NCBI GenBank assembly: GCA_027382625.1
Contig: JAJKFJ010021334.1
Coordinates: forward strand, 1-38,193
From: Tetmemena sp. SeJ-2015
Taxonomy: Eukaryota; Ciliophora; Spirotrichea; Sporadotrichida; Oxytrichidae
Reading direction: 5' to 3'
DNA: 38,193 nt
Shown here: one piece after another, positions 12,067 to 22,800 of the stretch
How positions within the stretch are numbered: position 1 is the first letter of the stretch
Layout: each line of letters starts with the position of its first letter
The notes under the pieces: generated by a model
Seen by the model: only the letters and a program-made list of their open reading frames with translations
What the model was told of the DNA's origin: nothing
Database searches by the model: none
Position numbers and translations under genes: made by a program

Positions 12067-13767
12067 ATGTCTTTAAATAACTCCTTTCAAAAGAAGCATC
12101 ACTCGGGAGCTTTTGAAAATCTTTTTCCCTCTTTGGTTAAGAACGTTGACAATCCCTACTCTTATCCAGTCTTGAAGTAAGGTGGGAGTACTTTGGCTTT
12201 TGAAATAAATCAAGGAGATACCTTCCTCATGATCTTAGCTGAACTAAAAGAGCTCAACATGAACATAGTAACCATGCAGAGGTTTTAGTAACAGCAGTGC
12301 CTTGGTCTAGCTCAAATTAGTCAGAGTATTCAGAACTAGCAAACTTGTATGCAGTGCAATTAATTCACCTCTGATACACAGTCATGCACTCACTGCTACA
12401 AAAGAATGTGCATGTATTGCCAGAGAAACAACAAAGTTGGCTATCATAATTGCGGAGAGTGTTAAATGCTTTTCTGCTCAACTCATTAATCCTAGTGCCT
12501 CAAATGCTCCCTGTTTTATTGCTTGAAATGCAGTCCAAAGCTTTCAACAACAGGAATTTGCGCTAAATGCTTCAACTAGAATCAAACTATAATAAATATA
12601 GAACAACCTTAGCTGATGAACAGTTATGGGATGCAAGGCGGAATAAGCCAATTGTCTAGAAATCAGTAAGCCCAATTTATGTAACTTGCTCCTAATATAA
12701 TCGGAGAGTAGATCAATTAATCGCTCTCTGGGTTTGAGTATGCTCAGTCCTTTTAGCAAAAAGAGAGTATGATGAATCTTTCTCAGAGTAAATTTTATAA
12801 ACCTGATAAGTCTATGTTGAATCTAACTAAGAGATCTCTAAGAAATAAAACAACAGCCCAAAATAAGGAAGAGGAAAGCTAAGTCCTTACAAATAAAAGC
12901 GTGGATTAAATAAAAGTAGATGACAGAAATAGACACAAAAATAGCAAACATTAATTAATAGCTACTTTTTTTTATTTTTAAGCAGAGTAGATTCATCTAT
13001 AAACGTATGCTATAACTGATCATAGTATGGAAAGTGCTCAAACGATCGAATTTAGTCTTACTTTACATGTAGCTTTTGCTCCCAGAAATATTGTGACATG
13101 TGTAGAAAATCCTGTGGCTGGTGTCGAATTCCCATCTGTACTGGCTGTGCTCTCTACGCAAAAAATTATACTGAGTATGAAGGGAATCTCAACTTCTTGT
13201 GCTGCCCTAATTGCGTTGTGAATTGCAATTAGTGCAAGGTGTCTCATACGAAAGCATACATCTTGAGTAAATGCTAGCGGTGTAAAGGCAAAACCTGCTA
13301 AGATTGTCTTTAGAGTTGTGGAGACTGCAAGAGGCGAGAGCACTGCGGCAGTTGTCTCTATAATTGCGATAACTGCAGTAAAGCTGTCTGCCTTGGGTGT
13401 AAGCGGCAGTGCTTTAAATGTTAGAAAGCAGTGTGCTAACGTTGCTCTACTCTGAGTTGCTAAAATTGCAAGACTGTAATTTGCATTCAAGATGAGGGAA
13501 GAGTAAAAAAAGTACCCTGCGTCAAATGCAACAAGGAGTTTTGCACTTACTGTGTCTAACTTAAGAACATGCAGAAATGCTAGAACTGTGAAAACTTTGT
13601 TGGACTCTGCAACGAATCATTTTTTAATTTAATGTTGCCTAGTGCACAAAGATGGAATATAAAACTAGTTTTATCAGTGTCAGAACTGTGATAAAAAGCT
13701 TTGCATAACATGCAAATTAGATTGTAAGCTCTGTAACGACTGCAACCCACTTAAAAGCAATAATTGA
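12067..13767 (+). CDS. Cysteine-rich multi-CxxC protein of unknown function
   Basis: The assembled product is about 526 residues. After a ~95-residue N-terminal part come two cysteine-rich blocks. The first (about 12345-12585) has repeated C-x2-C pairs; the second (about 13035-13760) is a near-continuous series of C-x2-C-x(3-4)-C-x2-C units, for example CGDCKRREHCGSC, CDNCSKAVCLGC and CQNCDKKLCITC. A Gln/Ser-rich linker separates them. The pattern suggests tandem zinc-binding knuckles related to B-box or ZZ-type fingers, but I do not recognise the family. Two pointer-flanked interruptions (12922-12992, 13611-13638) and a 21-nt GT-AG intron (13005-13025) are needed; with all removed the length is divisible by three. 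Start ATG 12067, stop TGA 13765-13767. Confidence 0.72.
12922..12992 (+). other. Candidate 71-bp IES in the Cys-rich gene, pointer AGTAGAT
   Basis: The 7-bp word AGTAGAT occurs at 12915-12921 and 12986-12992 in the same codon phase. Excision converts IKVDDRN into IKVDSSIN, after which a 21-nt intron leads into the cysteine repeats. The segment ends in a T-rich run. Confidence 0.78.
13611..13638 (+). other. Candidate 28-bp IES in the Cys-rich gene, pointer TGC
   Basis: TGC occurs at 13608-13610 and 13636-13638. Removing 28 bp joins NFVGLC to LVHKDG and keeps the cysteine spacing going to the end of the protein. The alternative GT-AG intron would delete a cysteine. Confidence 0.6.
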
Positions 13768-14210
13768 ATTCTTGAGTTATATCTTACGTTTATATATATA
13801 TCTTTGAGATGATAAATTTAGATATAATCAATAAAAATAAGAATGAAAAGCTTAATTAAGAGCTCTTAAGTATTTTGTGCTTCTTTTGGAATCGTAGAAT
13901 TGACGAGGAGATAAAATAGAGGTATTTTATTTGTGCTCCTATTTTTTATAGAATTAAGTCAATGCGAGGAAAAGCATCGAGTTAAAATGCCTTATATAGA
14001 AAAACCTCCAATCTTTACCCAGGGAAGAAGATATTTTTTTCAATAAACTTTTATTTTTTTTTTTGGAAAAACTCAAAACTTGGAAAGGCACGTCCAAGTT
14101 GTAACAAATCAAAGACTAAAATAAGAAAGACTTGAGTTTATTTCCTTATTTTATAATTTTACTCTCCAGCAAAGTCCATTTAGACAAAGAACGCATCTGA
14201 TCATTCATTT

Positions 14211-15920
14211 ATGGAATATTGTTTGCAAAGGAAGGAACAAGATGATTCTAAGATACAGTATAAACTCAGAGCTCTAGACTCTTTCAACAAACAGAAAATG
14301 CTTCAGCAGCATATAGATTAAATCAACGCTCTTATAAACGCTGCAATTTATAATGACCATTTGAGAGAAGACTTACTACTAAGAGATTTCAATATATTTT
14401 TGTATTTTATACTGAATTTGATTAAGATGGCTTTTGGGAAATTATGAGAGAGTGTCTTAAACTAACTTGCAATCAAGTTGACATCAAAGTTAACAGTGAT
14501 ACCTATCTTCTCAGAGAGAAGTTAGTAAGACTAATGTCCATCATCACTTTGAAAAGTAAGTGATATTGTTGCCCTTAAAAAAATCATTCTTAAAGAGACA
14601 AGAGAAGAAATCAGGGCAAAATTGGGTGAAGAACTTCATAATAAGTACAGGGAATATTTACACGAGTATCTGCGTCAAATCAAAGATGATGACATCATTT
14701 AAATTCTTCATTTAATCACTTTGACGAAGATTTACTGCCAAAAGATTTTATACAACTTAAATCAACTACCCAAAGAAGGAGCATCAATATCCTATGGGGA
14801 TTATTTACTCCCAATAACTAGTTCATGCTTTTAAAATAATAACGTGTCTCCATCTGATTCAACCAATCATAATGAATTGGATTAATAGGTTGAGAAAGGG
14901 GTGGACTTTGACATAGTCTTCATACAAGGTTAAGATTCACATCCTCTTAGAACATGGTGGATGAGTCGAGAGCATAAGAAGCTTTGGCCCACCGAGCTTT
15001 TGTTAAATGATTTGAAACAAGCAGGACATAACCCTCGCATAATTCTTGTTAGATACGAGTCTAAGAGGTTAGAGCAAGAGCATGCAATTCAAAATATTCC
15101 TGATCATGATTTTCAAAGTCTCTCTTCAGGGATTTATCAGTAAGATGACGATATTTTGATATAATCTGTTTTAGGGATTTGAAAAAAGCAGGAGTGGGAG
15201 AACGCCCTTTCATTATTGTACCTTACTCTTTGGGAGGAGTAGTAACTCGTTAGACTCTGTTACAACATCCAGATTTGTTCAGCAATCTGCAAGGCTTATA
15301 GATAATAGCCTCCCCTCTAGTTAAATCTGACATGAGGCAGCAACTAAACGAGGACTTAAAAGGGTTTATTCCAGTTTTGAATAATATGATGGCTCATGCT
15401 GAGGCTATTGATAACTCAGAATATGTTACTCATTTTCTATAAGAGGCATTGTAAATAATTATGCTTTAGAGTTTATCATATTTTCATAGTCCCCTATCTA
15501 AAATGACAAAAGTCATTGATAAATTTGTAAGTGAGATCAATAGCATTAATTTTTCTTTTAAGAGTTTACAACGATGAGTTTTAAGGAGCAAAATTAGGAA
15601 CTACTGAATCAATTGAGGTATTACTTTTAAAGACCTAATCTATTTGCAGGTCGAGAGAGATTCCATATAGAATCTTGATTGAAGACAAGAAGACATATCT
15701 TAGGCTTATTGGAAAGGACTACTTCTATGTGCCATTTGAATGCGGCGTGCTTGAACCTCATTTGCCTGAGACCTTTGCAATCATGAAAGGCAAGAACCAT
15801 GGAAATGTTCAGCAGGCTATTGACAGGAATGACCCCACTTATCAAGAAATTAGCTCCTTTATATTCAAGTGCATTCAAAGAATAAACTTGCCTAAAGTAT
15901 CAGAGACACCCACAGTCTGA
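14211..15920 (+). CDS. SERAC1-like alpha/beta-hydrolase
   Basis: The hydrolase half matches the SERAC1 group: DIVFIQGQDSHPLRTWW (beta strand and oxyanion loop, about 14910), LWPTELLLNDL, PRIILVRYES, the nucleophile elbow IIVPYSLGGVVTRQ (about 15215), LGTTESIE, and a C-terminal KNHGNVQQ histidine. SERAC1 acts in phospholipid remodelling at mitochondria-ER contacts; family members are lipases or acyl hydrolases. The usual VHGL and GHSxGG motifs are changed here to IQGQ and PYSLGG, keeping the Ser. An N-terminal helical region precedes it. Introns include 15140-15174 and several of about 34-50 nt; a break at 14389-14423 fits an IES. The start is uncertain: ATG 14211 opens the conserved frame, but another long open frame begins at 13843 and could supply an N-terminus. 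Stop TGA 15918-15920. Confidence 0.7.
14389..14423 (+). other. Candidate 35-bp IES in the SERAC1-like gene, pointer GATT
   Basis: GATT at 14385-14388 and 14420-14423. Excision joins LLLRD to QDGFWEIMREC in frame. The nearest GT-AG pair is out of phase. Confidence 0.5.
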
Positions 15921-16016
15921 TTATGAAAATAGCTTTGATTTAATTTTAATTTGCTTTTACTACTTTCATCACAAACTGAGGGACTTATTTATTTAGGAAT
16001 AAATTATTTATAGTTA

Positions 16017-17172
16017 ATGAACGAGGAGAATATAATGGATGAAGATCAACTCTTGATGCAACGTTAGCGCTCTTAAGAAAATAATGCTGACCCTGATTAT
16101 GGCGCCATCCGACAAGGAACAGAACCCAGTGACGATGGTTAGCAGTCTTAGATGGGTGAATCGGTTTTGTTCGGCGACCTCTAGAATGAAAGTGATCAAG
16201 AGTAATTCAGTGAAGCTCAGAAAAATTTCAGAATCCAAATTTCTACTATCTCAGTATTTTTGGCTATGATGCTGACTGCTACATTGCTCGTGAATAAAGT
16301 GGGTGTGAATAATAACAAATATACAATTATTATATTAATTTTAATAAGCAACAGAAAGAGCAGGATGCTATTTTCAATGAGGATGGTCTCTGTGGAATAA
16401 ATCTAAGTGACTGGTATGTGCTTTATACAGCTTTAATAGGAGTGAAGTTGCTGCTGACATCCACTCGATTCTATTACTTCAAAAAAGACAGGCGCGAACA
16501 TATTCGCGTATACTTGACAGACCTTATTCTCATGAACACATTGATGACTGCCATCTTCCTCAAAGCCAACTTTATGTACTTCTCAGACAAAAATTTCTGC
16601 TGGTAGACTGAAGATCATTAAATAAACAAACTGTGTAATTAAATTTAATAAAACTATTTTCTAAACTGAAAATTTTATGAATAGTAATATTTATAGATCA
16701 AATAAACAAGACTTTCTATGCGGTATTTTGCACGCTGCTTGTGCTGGGGTATTCTCAGTTCATATTTTGCATTTTGCTTTCTTTCATCCTGCCCTTAACT
16801 GCCTTCCTCATTCACTAAATTGTTGAACAGCGACTCAATAGCCAAGAAAATGGGGACTTGCAAAATAACACTATCTTCCTTAATGGACTGGTCCAAGTGC
16901 CACTTCCTGTCCCGGAAATTCTCAGCTAAATCAGCAGGACCAAGTTCTCCACCAACCAATTCAAGAAATATAATAGAATATGTAGAGTAAATTAATTCGG
17001 AGCACTATAAACGTAGTGCTCCATTTGCTGGGCAGATTTTAAGAAAAACGATCCAGTGACTCCACTGCTCTGCGATGACAGGCATCTCTACCACACAAGG
17101 TGTATAGAAGCTTGGATAAAGAAGGGAAACAATTCGTGCCCTCTCTGTAGAAAGTAAATTGCTAACGTATGA
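16017..17172 (+). CDS. Multipass membrane RING-H2 ubiquitin ligase
   Basis: About 347 residues. A Gln/acid-rich cytosolic N-terminus is followed by hydrophobic segments (ISTISVFLAMMLTATLLV; WYVLYTALIGVKLLL; LTDLILMNTLMTAIFL; then a long pair around FYAVFCTLLVLGYSQFIFCILL), a soluble linker, and a C-terminal RING-H2 finger: CSIC, CDDRHLYHTRC, CPLC in C3H2C3 order. Membrane RING-H2 proteins recruit E2 enzymes to ubiquitinate proteins at the ER, Golgi or endosomes; the substrate cannot be inferred. Two GT-AG introns (16299-16348 and 16635-16696) restore the frame. Start ATG 16017; the first stop after the RING is TGA 17170-17172, although a downstream intron could extend the tail. Confidence 0.8.
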
Positions 17173-17311
17173 AACAGAATAAAAGATTTAGGATTCTACT
17201 ATATTAAGTTACCTCTTTCTTTTTAGAGCGAAGATCATTAGAGAATAGTTGTAATAACCTTAAACAACATACTTTATTCTATATATTCTTCCTTTAGCCA
17301 TTAGTGTGGAT
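17173..17311. other. Convergent intergenic gap
   Basis: AT-rich spacer between the 3' ends of the RING-H2 gene (+) and the membrane-protein gene (-). It may hold a short alternative 3' exon of the RING-H2 gene; nothing else is recognisable. Confidence 0.4.
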
Positions 17312-17935
17312 TCATTATACTTTCTTAGTTTTATCCTCTTTTTCCTTCTTGAGTTGCTCTTCTCTATCCTTGAATGCCTGGTATTTGTTGAACTTATCGA
17401 TCCAATAACTTAGTCCAAACAAAAAGCTAAAATACGCATTAAGGTGTATAATGTTTAATGCTTACGCTTGAGCGATCAATGTGCATAGTCCAAGGTACAT
17501 GTCTCTCTCATTTTTGTGCTACACCTTTTACCAACTCAGGTAGGCTTCCATATTTTCCTCTGTTCTTTCAGGAGGGATGCTGTTTTCTTTATAACTTTTG
17601 TATGTGTCTATAATATCACAAGTTAAATACTTCAGCCATCTTATGATAAGTTTGTTCTGTCGAATACTTCTTCTTATTCTCGTAATTTAACACGTAAATT
17701 AAAATAGCAGACTAACTTACCTTGGAAGAATAGAGTCAAAAGGATTGCTATTATAGTAAAGAAGACTGCGATCACTCCTTTCCTGGCAAAGAAGGCAGAC
17801 ACTTAGTTAGTGTTCAGGCTCAGATTTATCAGTGAACATATAAGTGCTACCAAATAGAAAAAAATATACAAAATAGTAGTAGATGGCCTTTTGAATGGTG
17901 AAATTCTCTTAGAAGTCTGTAATGAACTCAAACAT
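17312..17935 (-). CDS. Small multipass membrane protein, family not recognised
   Basis: The reconstructed product has an N-terminal hydrophobic pair (ILYIFFYLVALICSLINLS; VIAVFFTIIAILLTLFF), a soluble middle (RWLKYLTCDIIDTYKSYKEN), a third hydrophobic stretch (GLCTLIAQAQALNIIHL, then AYFSFLFGLSYWI) and a charged tail EEQLKKEKEDKTKKV. I do not recognise the family. The ATG at 17935 is in a different frame from the helices. Either an IES (17896-17926, giving MFEFKRPSTT) or a 22-nt GT-AG intron (giving MFEISPFKRP) resolves this. A second intron separates FFQG from the middle part. Stop TGA 17312-17314. It overlaps no neighbour and is transcribed towards the RING-H2 gene. Confidence 0.55.
17896..17926 (-). 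other. Candidate 31-bp IES, pointer TTCA (intron alternative)
   Basis: Coding-strand TTCA repeats 31 bp apart (plus TGAA at 17892-17895 and 17923-17926). Excision gives MFEFKRPSTTILYIFF. A 22-nt GT-AG intron overlapping this spot also restores the frame, so this call is weaker than the others. Confidence 0.35.
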
Positions 17936-18058
17936 TATTTTGCGATGATTATTTATAACTTTAGAATACTACTCTAGGACTTCTTATTTATTTTTACAAT
18001 TGGAATATAACAAAAAAGAGTAAAACATGTTTTTATTTATGATATTGAGACTACTTAG

Positions 18059-19687
18059 TCATACTAGCTTATACTCTGGATTCTAGTTGGGTATTAAGTA
18101 ATTTGGAACATCTGCAAATGTGCTTTTGAGCTTGTACTTGCCAGGCCCTGGGATGTCCACCTTTGGCTTAAATTCAGGTCTCTAAGAACTTGATCCGAAA
18201 CCATAAACTCCAAATGGAGTATTTCTCTTCATTCAAATTAGCAAGTTAAAGTTTATTAGGGTGACAGACCGAAAGATGAAATTATTTCTTGTTGATAGTA
18301 TTCTCCTGGACCAGGTACGTTATTCTTCCTCTCTGGAGATTGGCGCTTCGCCTTCCCTACACTATAGTTGCCAAGCTTTCTTTGCACAAAGTCAAATTTA
18401 GGGTTGTAATTGTCCGGCGAAGGCTGCTCCTTGACTCTCTTCTCTGTGATAGAGTCATTAAGCTTTATGCCCATTATATACTTAGGCCCCTCACCTACTT
18501 TAGTGGGAGATTAGTAATTTCCAGGGCCAGGACTTTGAAACGTCCTATTCAAGAAAGATCTGTCGCCATAGCCAAAGCCTGCTGCTGGAGCATTTCTTCT
18601 AGTTCTATCGAACTAGGGATCGTAATTATTTGGAGGTGGAAGTTGATGCTACAAACTCCCATTTAAAAGTGAATTAAGAAATAATGATAACGCTTGTACT
18701 TGTCTTTAAGGTAGAAATGCTCTCTGGTGCTTGTGCCTATTCTGAAAATAGGGGCAGTCTTTACGACTGGTGAGACATCTGGTTAGTACTGACCTGGTCC
18801 TGGCTTCTAAGTATGCTCCTTCATCGTTAAATCAACTTGATACTTGTAACTGAGACTCTTCTTGGGTCCATCATTTCCAATAACTCCTTTTATTTCATAT
18901 TGCCCTGGCCCTGGTATGTCATGTCTTGGTCTGCCCTCCTTCTTCGTGCTGTCATAAGAAGTTGAAGCTCTTCTTTCTGATGAACCGAAGCCATACTTGG
19001 GTGCTGAGTTTCTAGAAATCAAGGAGTTGTTGAGTGGCTGATAAGCTCCAGGTCCAGGTACAATAGCTTGAGTCTTATTAAGGATCTCTTGCTTATTCTT
19101 GTCGAGACTTGCTCCAATTCTTGAAAAGCACTTCATCTGATCTATCTCATATTGCCCTGGGCCTGGAATGGCCTTGACTTGCTTTATGAATGGGTCCATT
19201 TCTGGCTTCAAGCCAAAAGAGAAACTGTAGTTAGCCCTCCTCTGGAACGACGGGGTGTAAGAACCTGGACCTGGTACTTCCTTTTTAAATTTCCCGACCA
19301 GGTCTACTTCAAGTCTGGGACTGAGAGATACTTTAGGACCCTCTTGAATCTAAATTTTGGCGTTAGAAGCAATGTATATTTACCTTTGAAGGGACATTAT
19401 AAGCTGTGGGGCCTGGGATTCCAAGGATGATTTTATTTTCCGTACCTGGTTCGATTCTCCTCTATGTGCCCATTCTAAAAAAGATTATGACTCTATCTCT
19501 GCTTTCTTACCCCCACGAAGGCATGCGCTTTTTGGTTACTATGAGTGGGGCATATTCTCCTGGCCCAGGAACTTGCTTGACATCCTTTATCTTAGAGTCA
19601 TAGACTATAATGAGTTTAGATTTTGTTGAAGAACTGCTTGTAGAAGTTACATCTTGAGCTGGTGCCAAAGCCAAATGCTGCAGACAT
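18059..19687 (-). CDS. SHIPPO/STPGR repeat protein (ODF3/CIMAP-like)
   Basis: At least seven P-G-P-G-x-Y motifs are spread along the protein: QVPGPGEYAP, EVPGPGSYTP, AIPGPGQYEI, IVPGPGAYQP, DIPGPGQYEI, QSPGPGNYQS and DIPGPGKYKL, with a variant IPGPTAYN. This repeat defines ODF3/SHIPPO1 and related microtubule inner or outer-fibre proteins of cilia, and ciliates have many. FGFG-type spacers (YGFGSS, GFGYGD, GFGSSS) recur, as in the family. Start ATG 19687; a 47-nt GT-AG intron follows TSSR; further introns of about 32-41 nt occur near 19490, 19385 and 18230. One break at 18648-18688 is not GT-AG and fits an IES. Stop TGA 18059-18061. The protein is basic and low in hydrophobics, consistent with a filament-associated role (inferred). 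Confidence 0.85.
18648..18688 (-). other. Candidate 41-bp IES in the SHIPPO gene, pointer ATCA
   Basis: Coding-strand ATCA occurs 41 bp apart (plus TGAT at 18644-18647 and 18685-18688). Excision joins KDKYKRY to QLPPPNNYDPQ in frame; available GT sites are in the wrong phase. Confidence 0.65.
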
Positions 19688-19864
19688 TTTGATGAGGATT
19701 GTAAATAAAATTAAAGTTTAAAAAGATTTATATCAAAACTTCCTTATTCTCAAAAGTAAGAAAGAAAGTTACAACAGAAGGTGATGGATTGAAATATTGA
19801 TTGGAATGCTTAATTAATTTCCATTAAAATATTATTAATTATGAACCTATTGAGAGTGTGTGTG

Positions 19865-22800
19865 TCACTTCTTCTTGACAGCAAGTCCAGAGAGCAATCC
19901 TGATGATTTGGTTTCTGATCTCTTGCCTATCTTCTTTCCGTGAGAGACCACTCCTTCGAAACTCTTGACTGCCTTTTCTTTGTGTCTCTTGTTTAGCATC
20001 TTGGGGTTTAGCTGAATATAAGCGAATGGCTCGTATTTGCCTGCCTTTAGTACATCTTAAATTAAAATTTAAATGATTATGTTCGCATCACCCTTACCCT
20101 TGGAGGATAAATAGGCACTTCCTGAGTATTTGGTTACATGACCTCCTCCCTGGGCTTTATCTTCACCGTCCTTCTTTGGTTTCTTATTCTTAAACAAGTT
20201 TTGACTATACGACTTCTGATCCTTTCCAATATCAGTGGCTAATCAAAATCTATAAACCTTATTGGATATAACTTAAGCTTTCTTCTTTTTGGTTGCGCCT
20301 AAAACTCTTTTCTTAAGCGCTTTGCCATCTACTTCCTCATCATCACTGCTGCTCTCCTCCATATCCACATCTTCTCCCATTTTAGCTTATTTCTTCTATT
20401 TCTGTTGCAACTTCTTTTACTTCTCCTCCTCGAAGTCTTGGATCACGAACTTTCCAGTCTCCTATTCAAAACAAAACTTCAATTATATATCAATTCCAAA
20501 TATGAGTTAGAATTGGATGTAGATGTCTTATTTAGTCTCTTCCTATCCGAGGTTAGCTCCCTTGATGTGAGACTTGGATAGTAAGTTCTTTTGCATGGCC
20601 TTCTCTCTGAGTTTAATGAATGGGTTCTCCACGAAGTGAGACTCAAACTCTTCTTCCTCAGCGTCCACCATGTGCTCTACCTTCTCCTTGGTGTACTTCA
20701 GCTGCTCTTGTCTTGGCATCTTTGCATTTTACTTCTATCAACTAAAAAACCTTACACTCTACTTCTAGTCTTGTTTCTTCTCCTTAGCGAGTGCACTAAC
20801 AATGGGGATGTCATTCACGTGAGGGATGTCCATTTCATCGGCATTCAATTGGTCGGTACCCTTGTTCTCCTCATCTTCCTCCTCCGAGTCTGACTCGCCA
20901 TCAGAGTCACTGTCTTCCTAATCAGATCCCACGGAGAATCTCTCTGACTGCTCTCCATCGTCCTCATCATAACCTTGCTCCTCACCTGAGTCATCAGAGT
21001 CAGAGTCTGACTTCATCTCTGCGTCTTCAGCTACTGTGGCCTTCTTCTCCTCTTTGTCCTTCTCGCTTTGGCCAAGAAGAGCTAGCAGTCTCTGTTTCTT
21101 GCTCTTGTTGTCTCTCTTGCGCTTGTCTCTCTCGATGTAGGCTATCAACTTCTGATGAGCTTCTGGGGTAATGGACTTCACATAGTGCACTCCCAGCTTC
21201 TTCACGAATTTATTGAGCACTTTACGAATGAGCATACCGTGCTTGTTGAAAAGCTTCTTGTCACTCTGAATTCCAAAGATGCCCTCGAACATTGACTTGC
21301 TCAGTTCTCCTTTCAGCAAATCCACAGACAAGAAAGATACTACGGTCTTTATGTAAATGACACAAAATGAATATGAGTTATCTATCCCAACCATTATGGT
21401 ATACTTGAGTACTGATCTATGGATTTCATTTCCAGAGGAGTGATCCTTCATGAAGAGGCAGATAATTTTAGTTACCTTTCTCAGGAACTCTTGGAAAGAG
21501 GGATCTGCAAACACGATAGCGTTAGGATTCTTATCCTTGCTTTGGTAGTTCAGCTTCAACAAAAGTAGCAATAAAAAGGAGATCACATATTATTATATGT
21601 TTGCTTAAAGTAGTAAGGTTCTGATAGTAGCGCTTTGAGTTTGGACTTTGGTGCCAGCAAAGCCGACCATAATCATTTGGAAGAGTTGAGGGAGAGCTCC
21701 CATTTGCATCAGCAGTTCAAAGATACTTCCAATAATTCTTCAACTTTAAAATTTTTGGTTGTTTCTGAAATTCTTGATTTTCCTTTTGATTCTATCGAAT
21801 GGTTAACTATCCTAACTTAAGCAAATTCTAATTAAATTATAGACGGGCTTGCTTATGCTTACAATAAAGATTTGAGGCGTTTGTTTTTTTTTTTTGGAAC
21901 AACTCGTTCAGTCCTTCTAACTCATACTTTTCAATGATCTTAGCGAGGAGTTTGTAAGCGAACTTCTAAGAAGCCTGGTTGTCGATGAACACTTTAAGTC
22001 CCTTCATGAGTGCGAGATAATTTTCTTTCTTGAGTTTCACTTTCTCCATCATTGCTAGAAGCACCTCAAGATGGTTGAGCAGCTTCTCAGATGGCAACTG
22101 CTGAGAATTGAATTGCACTACTAGGTTTGCGAAGCCAGTCAAGAACAAGTTTGAGAGTTTGACACTCACAGCTATAGAGGAGAAGTCTTAAAGAGTCTGG
22201 AGCACTTGAGATTTCTCTTAAGGAGAAGTGAGAGCTGAACTGCCTTCACCTGCCTAGTTAACGTATAACTTTGAGAGACCCTGCACATAGTCCAAAGAGA
22301 TATTCTTGAGTCCATTTCTGGTTCTCTTGATTTCATCAGTAACTATAGCAGTAGCTCTGCAGTGTTGAATTAAAGTGGAGAAAGTTTTAAGAGCGAGGAT
22401 TCTTAGTCCATAGACGTTTTAATTGATCATGGGCTCGAGATATGGAATCAGGGTAGTAAAAGCAGAGCTTAACTGTGTGCTGTTGTATTCATGATGAACA
22501 AAATACTTTATAATTCTATACTCCAATTATTTTACAATTGGCAGAAGCAAGGCAATAGTTTAAAAATTATATTTTTTTATTCAAATAGTTCCCATAATTG
22601 AATCATAAGAGTTTCGTATTTCTTGGCCTTGATTTCACTTCCACCAGGTCCTCTGAGCAACTTAATCTGCTTGTCTAATGCTAAATTCATTGGGAGGAAG
22701 TATTGGGCGTAGAATGCAAGATCTCCATTCTTCAGACTCTGAGGCACGATCTGGATCAAATAGGATCTACTGTCTTGGGCGAAAGTTAAACTGTGCATGT

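Noticed and set aside
14058..21893. Shared motif TTTTTTTTTTGGAAnAACTC at 14058 and 21886 as a mobile-element end
   Set aside because: The match is only about 20 bases and mostly poly-T. At 21886 it is simply the start of a GT-AG intron on the minus strand, and no longer homology or target duplication is visible.
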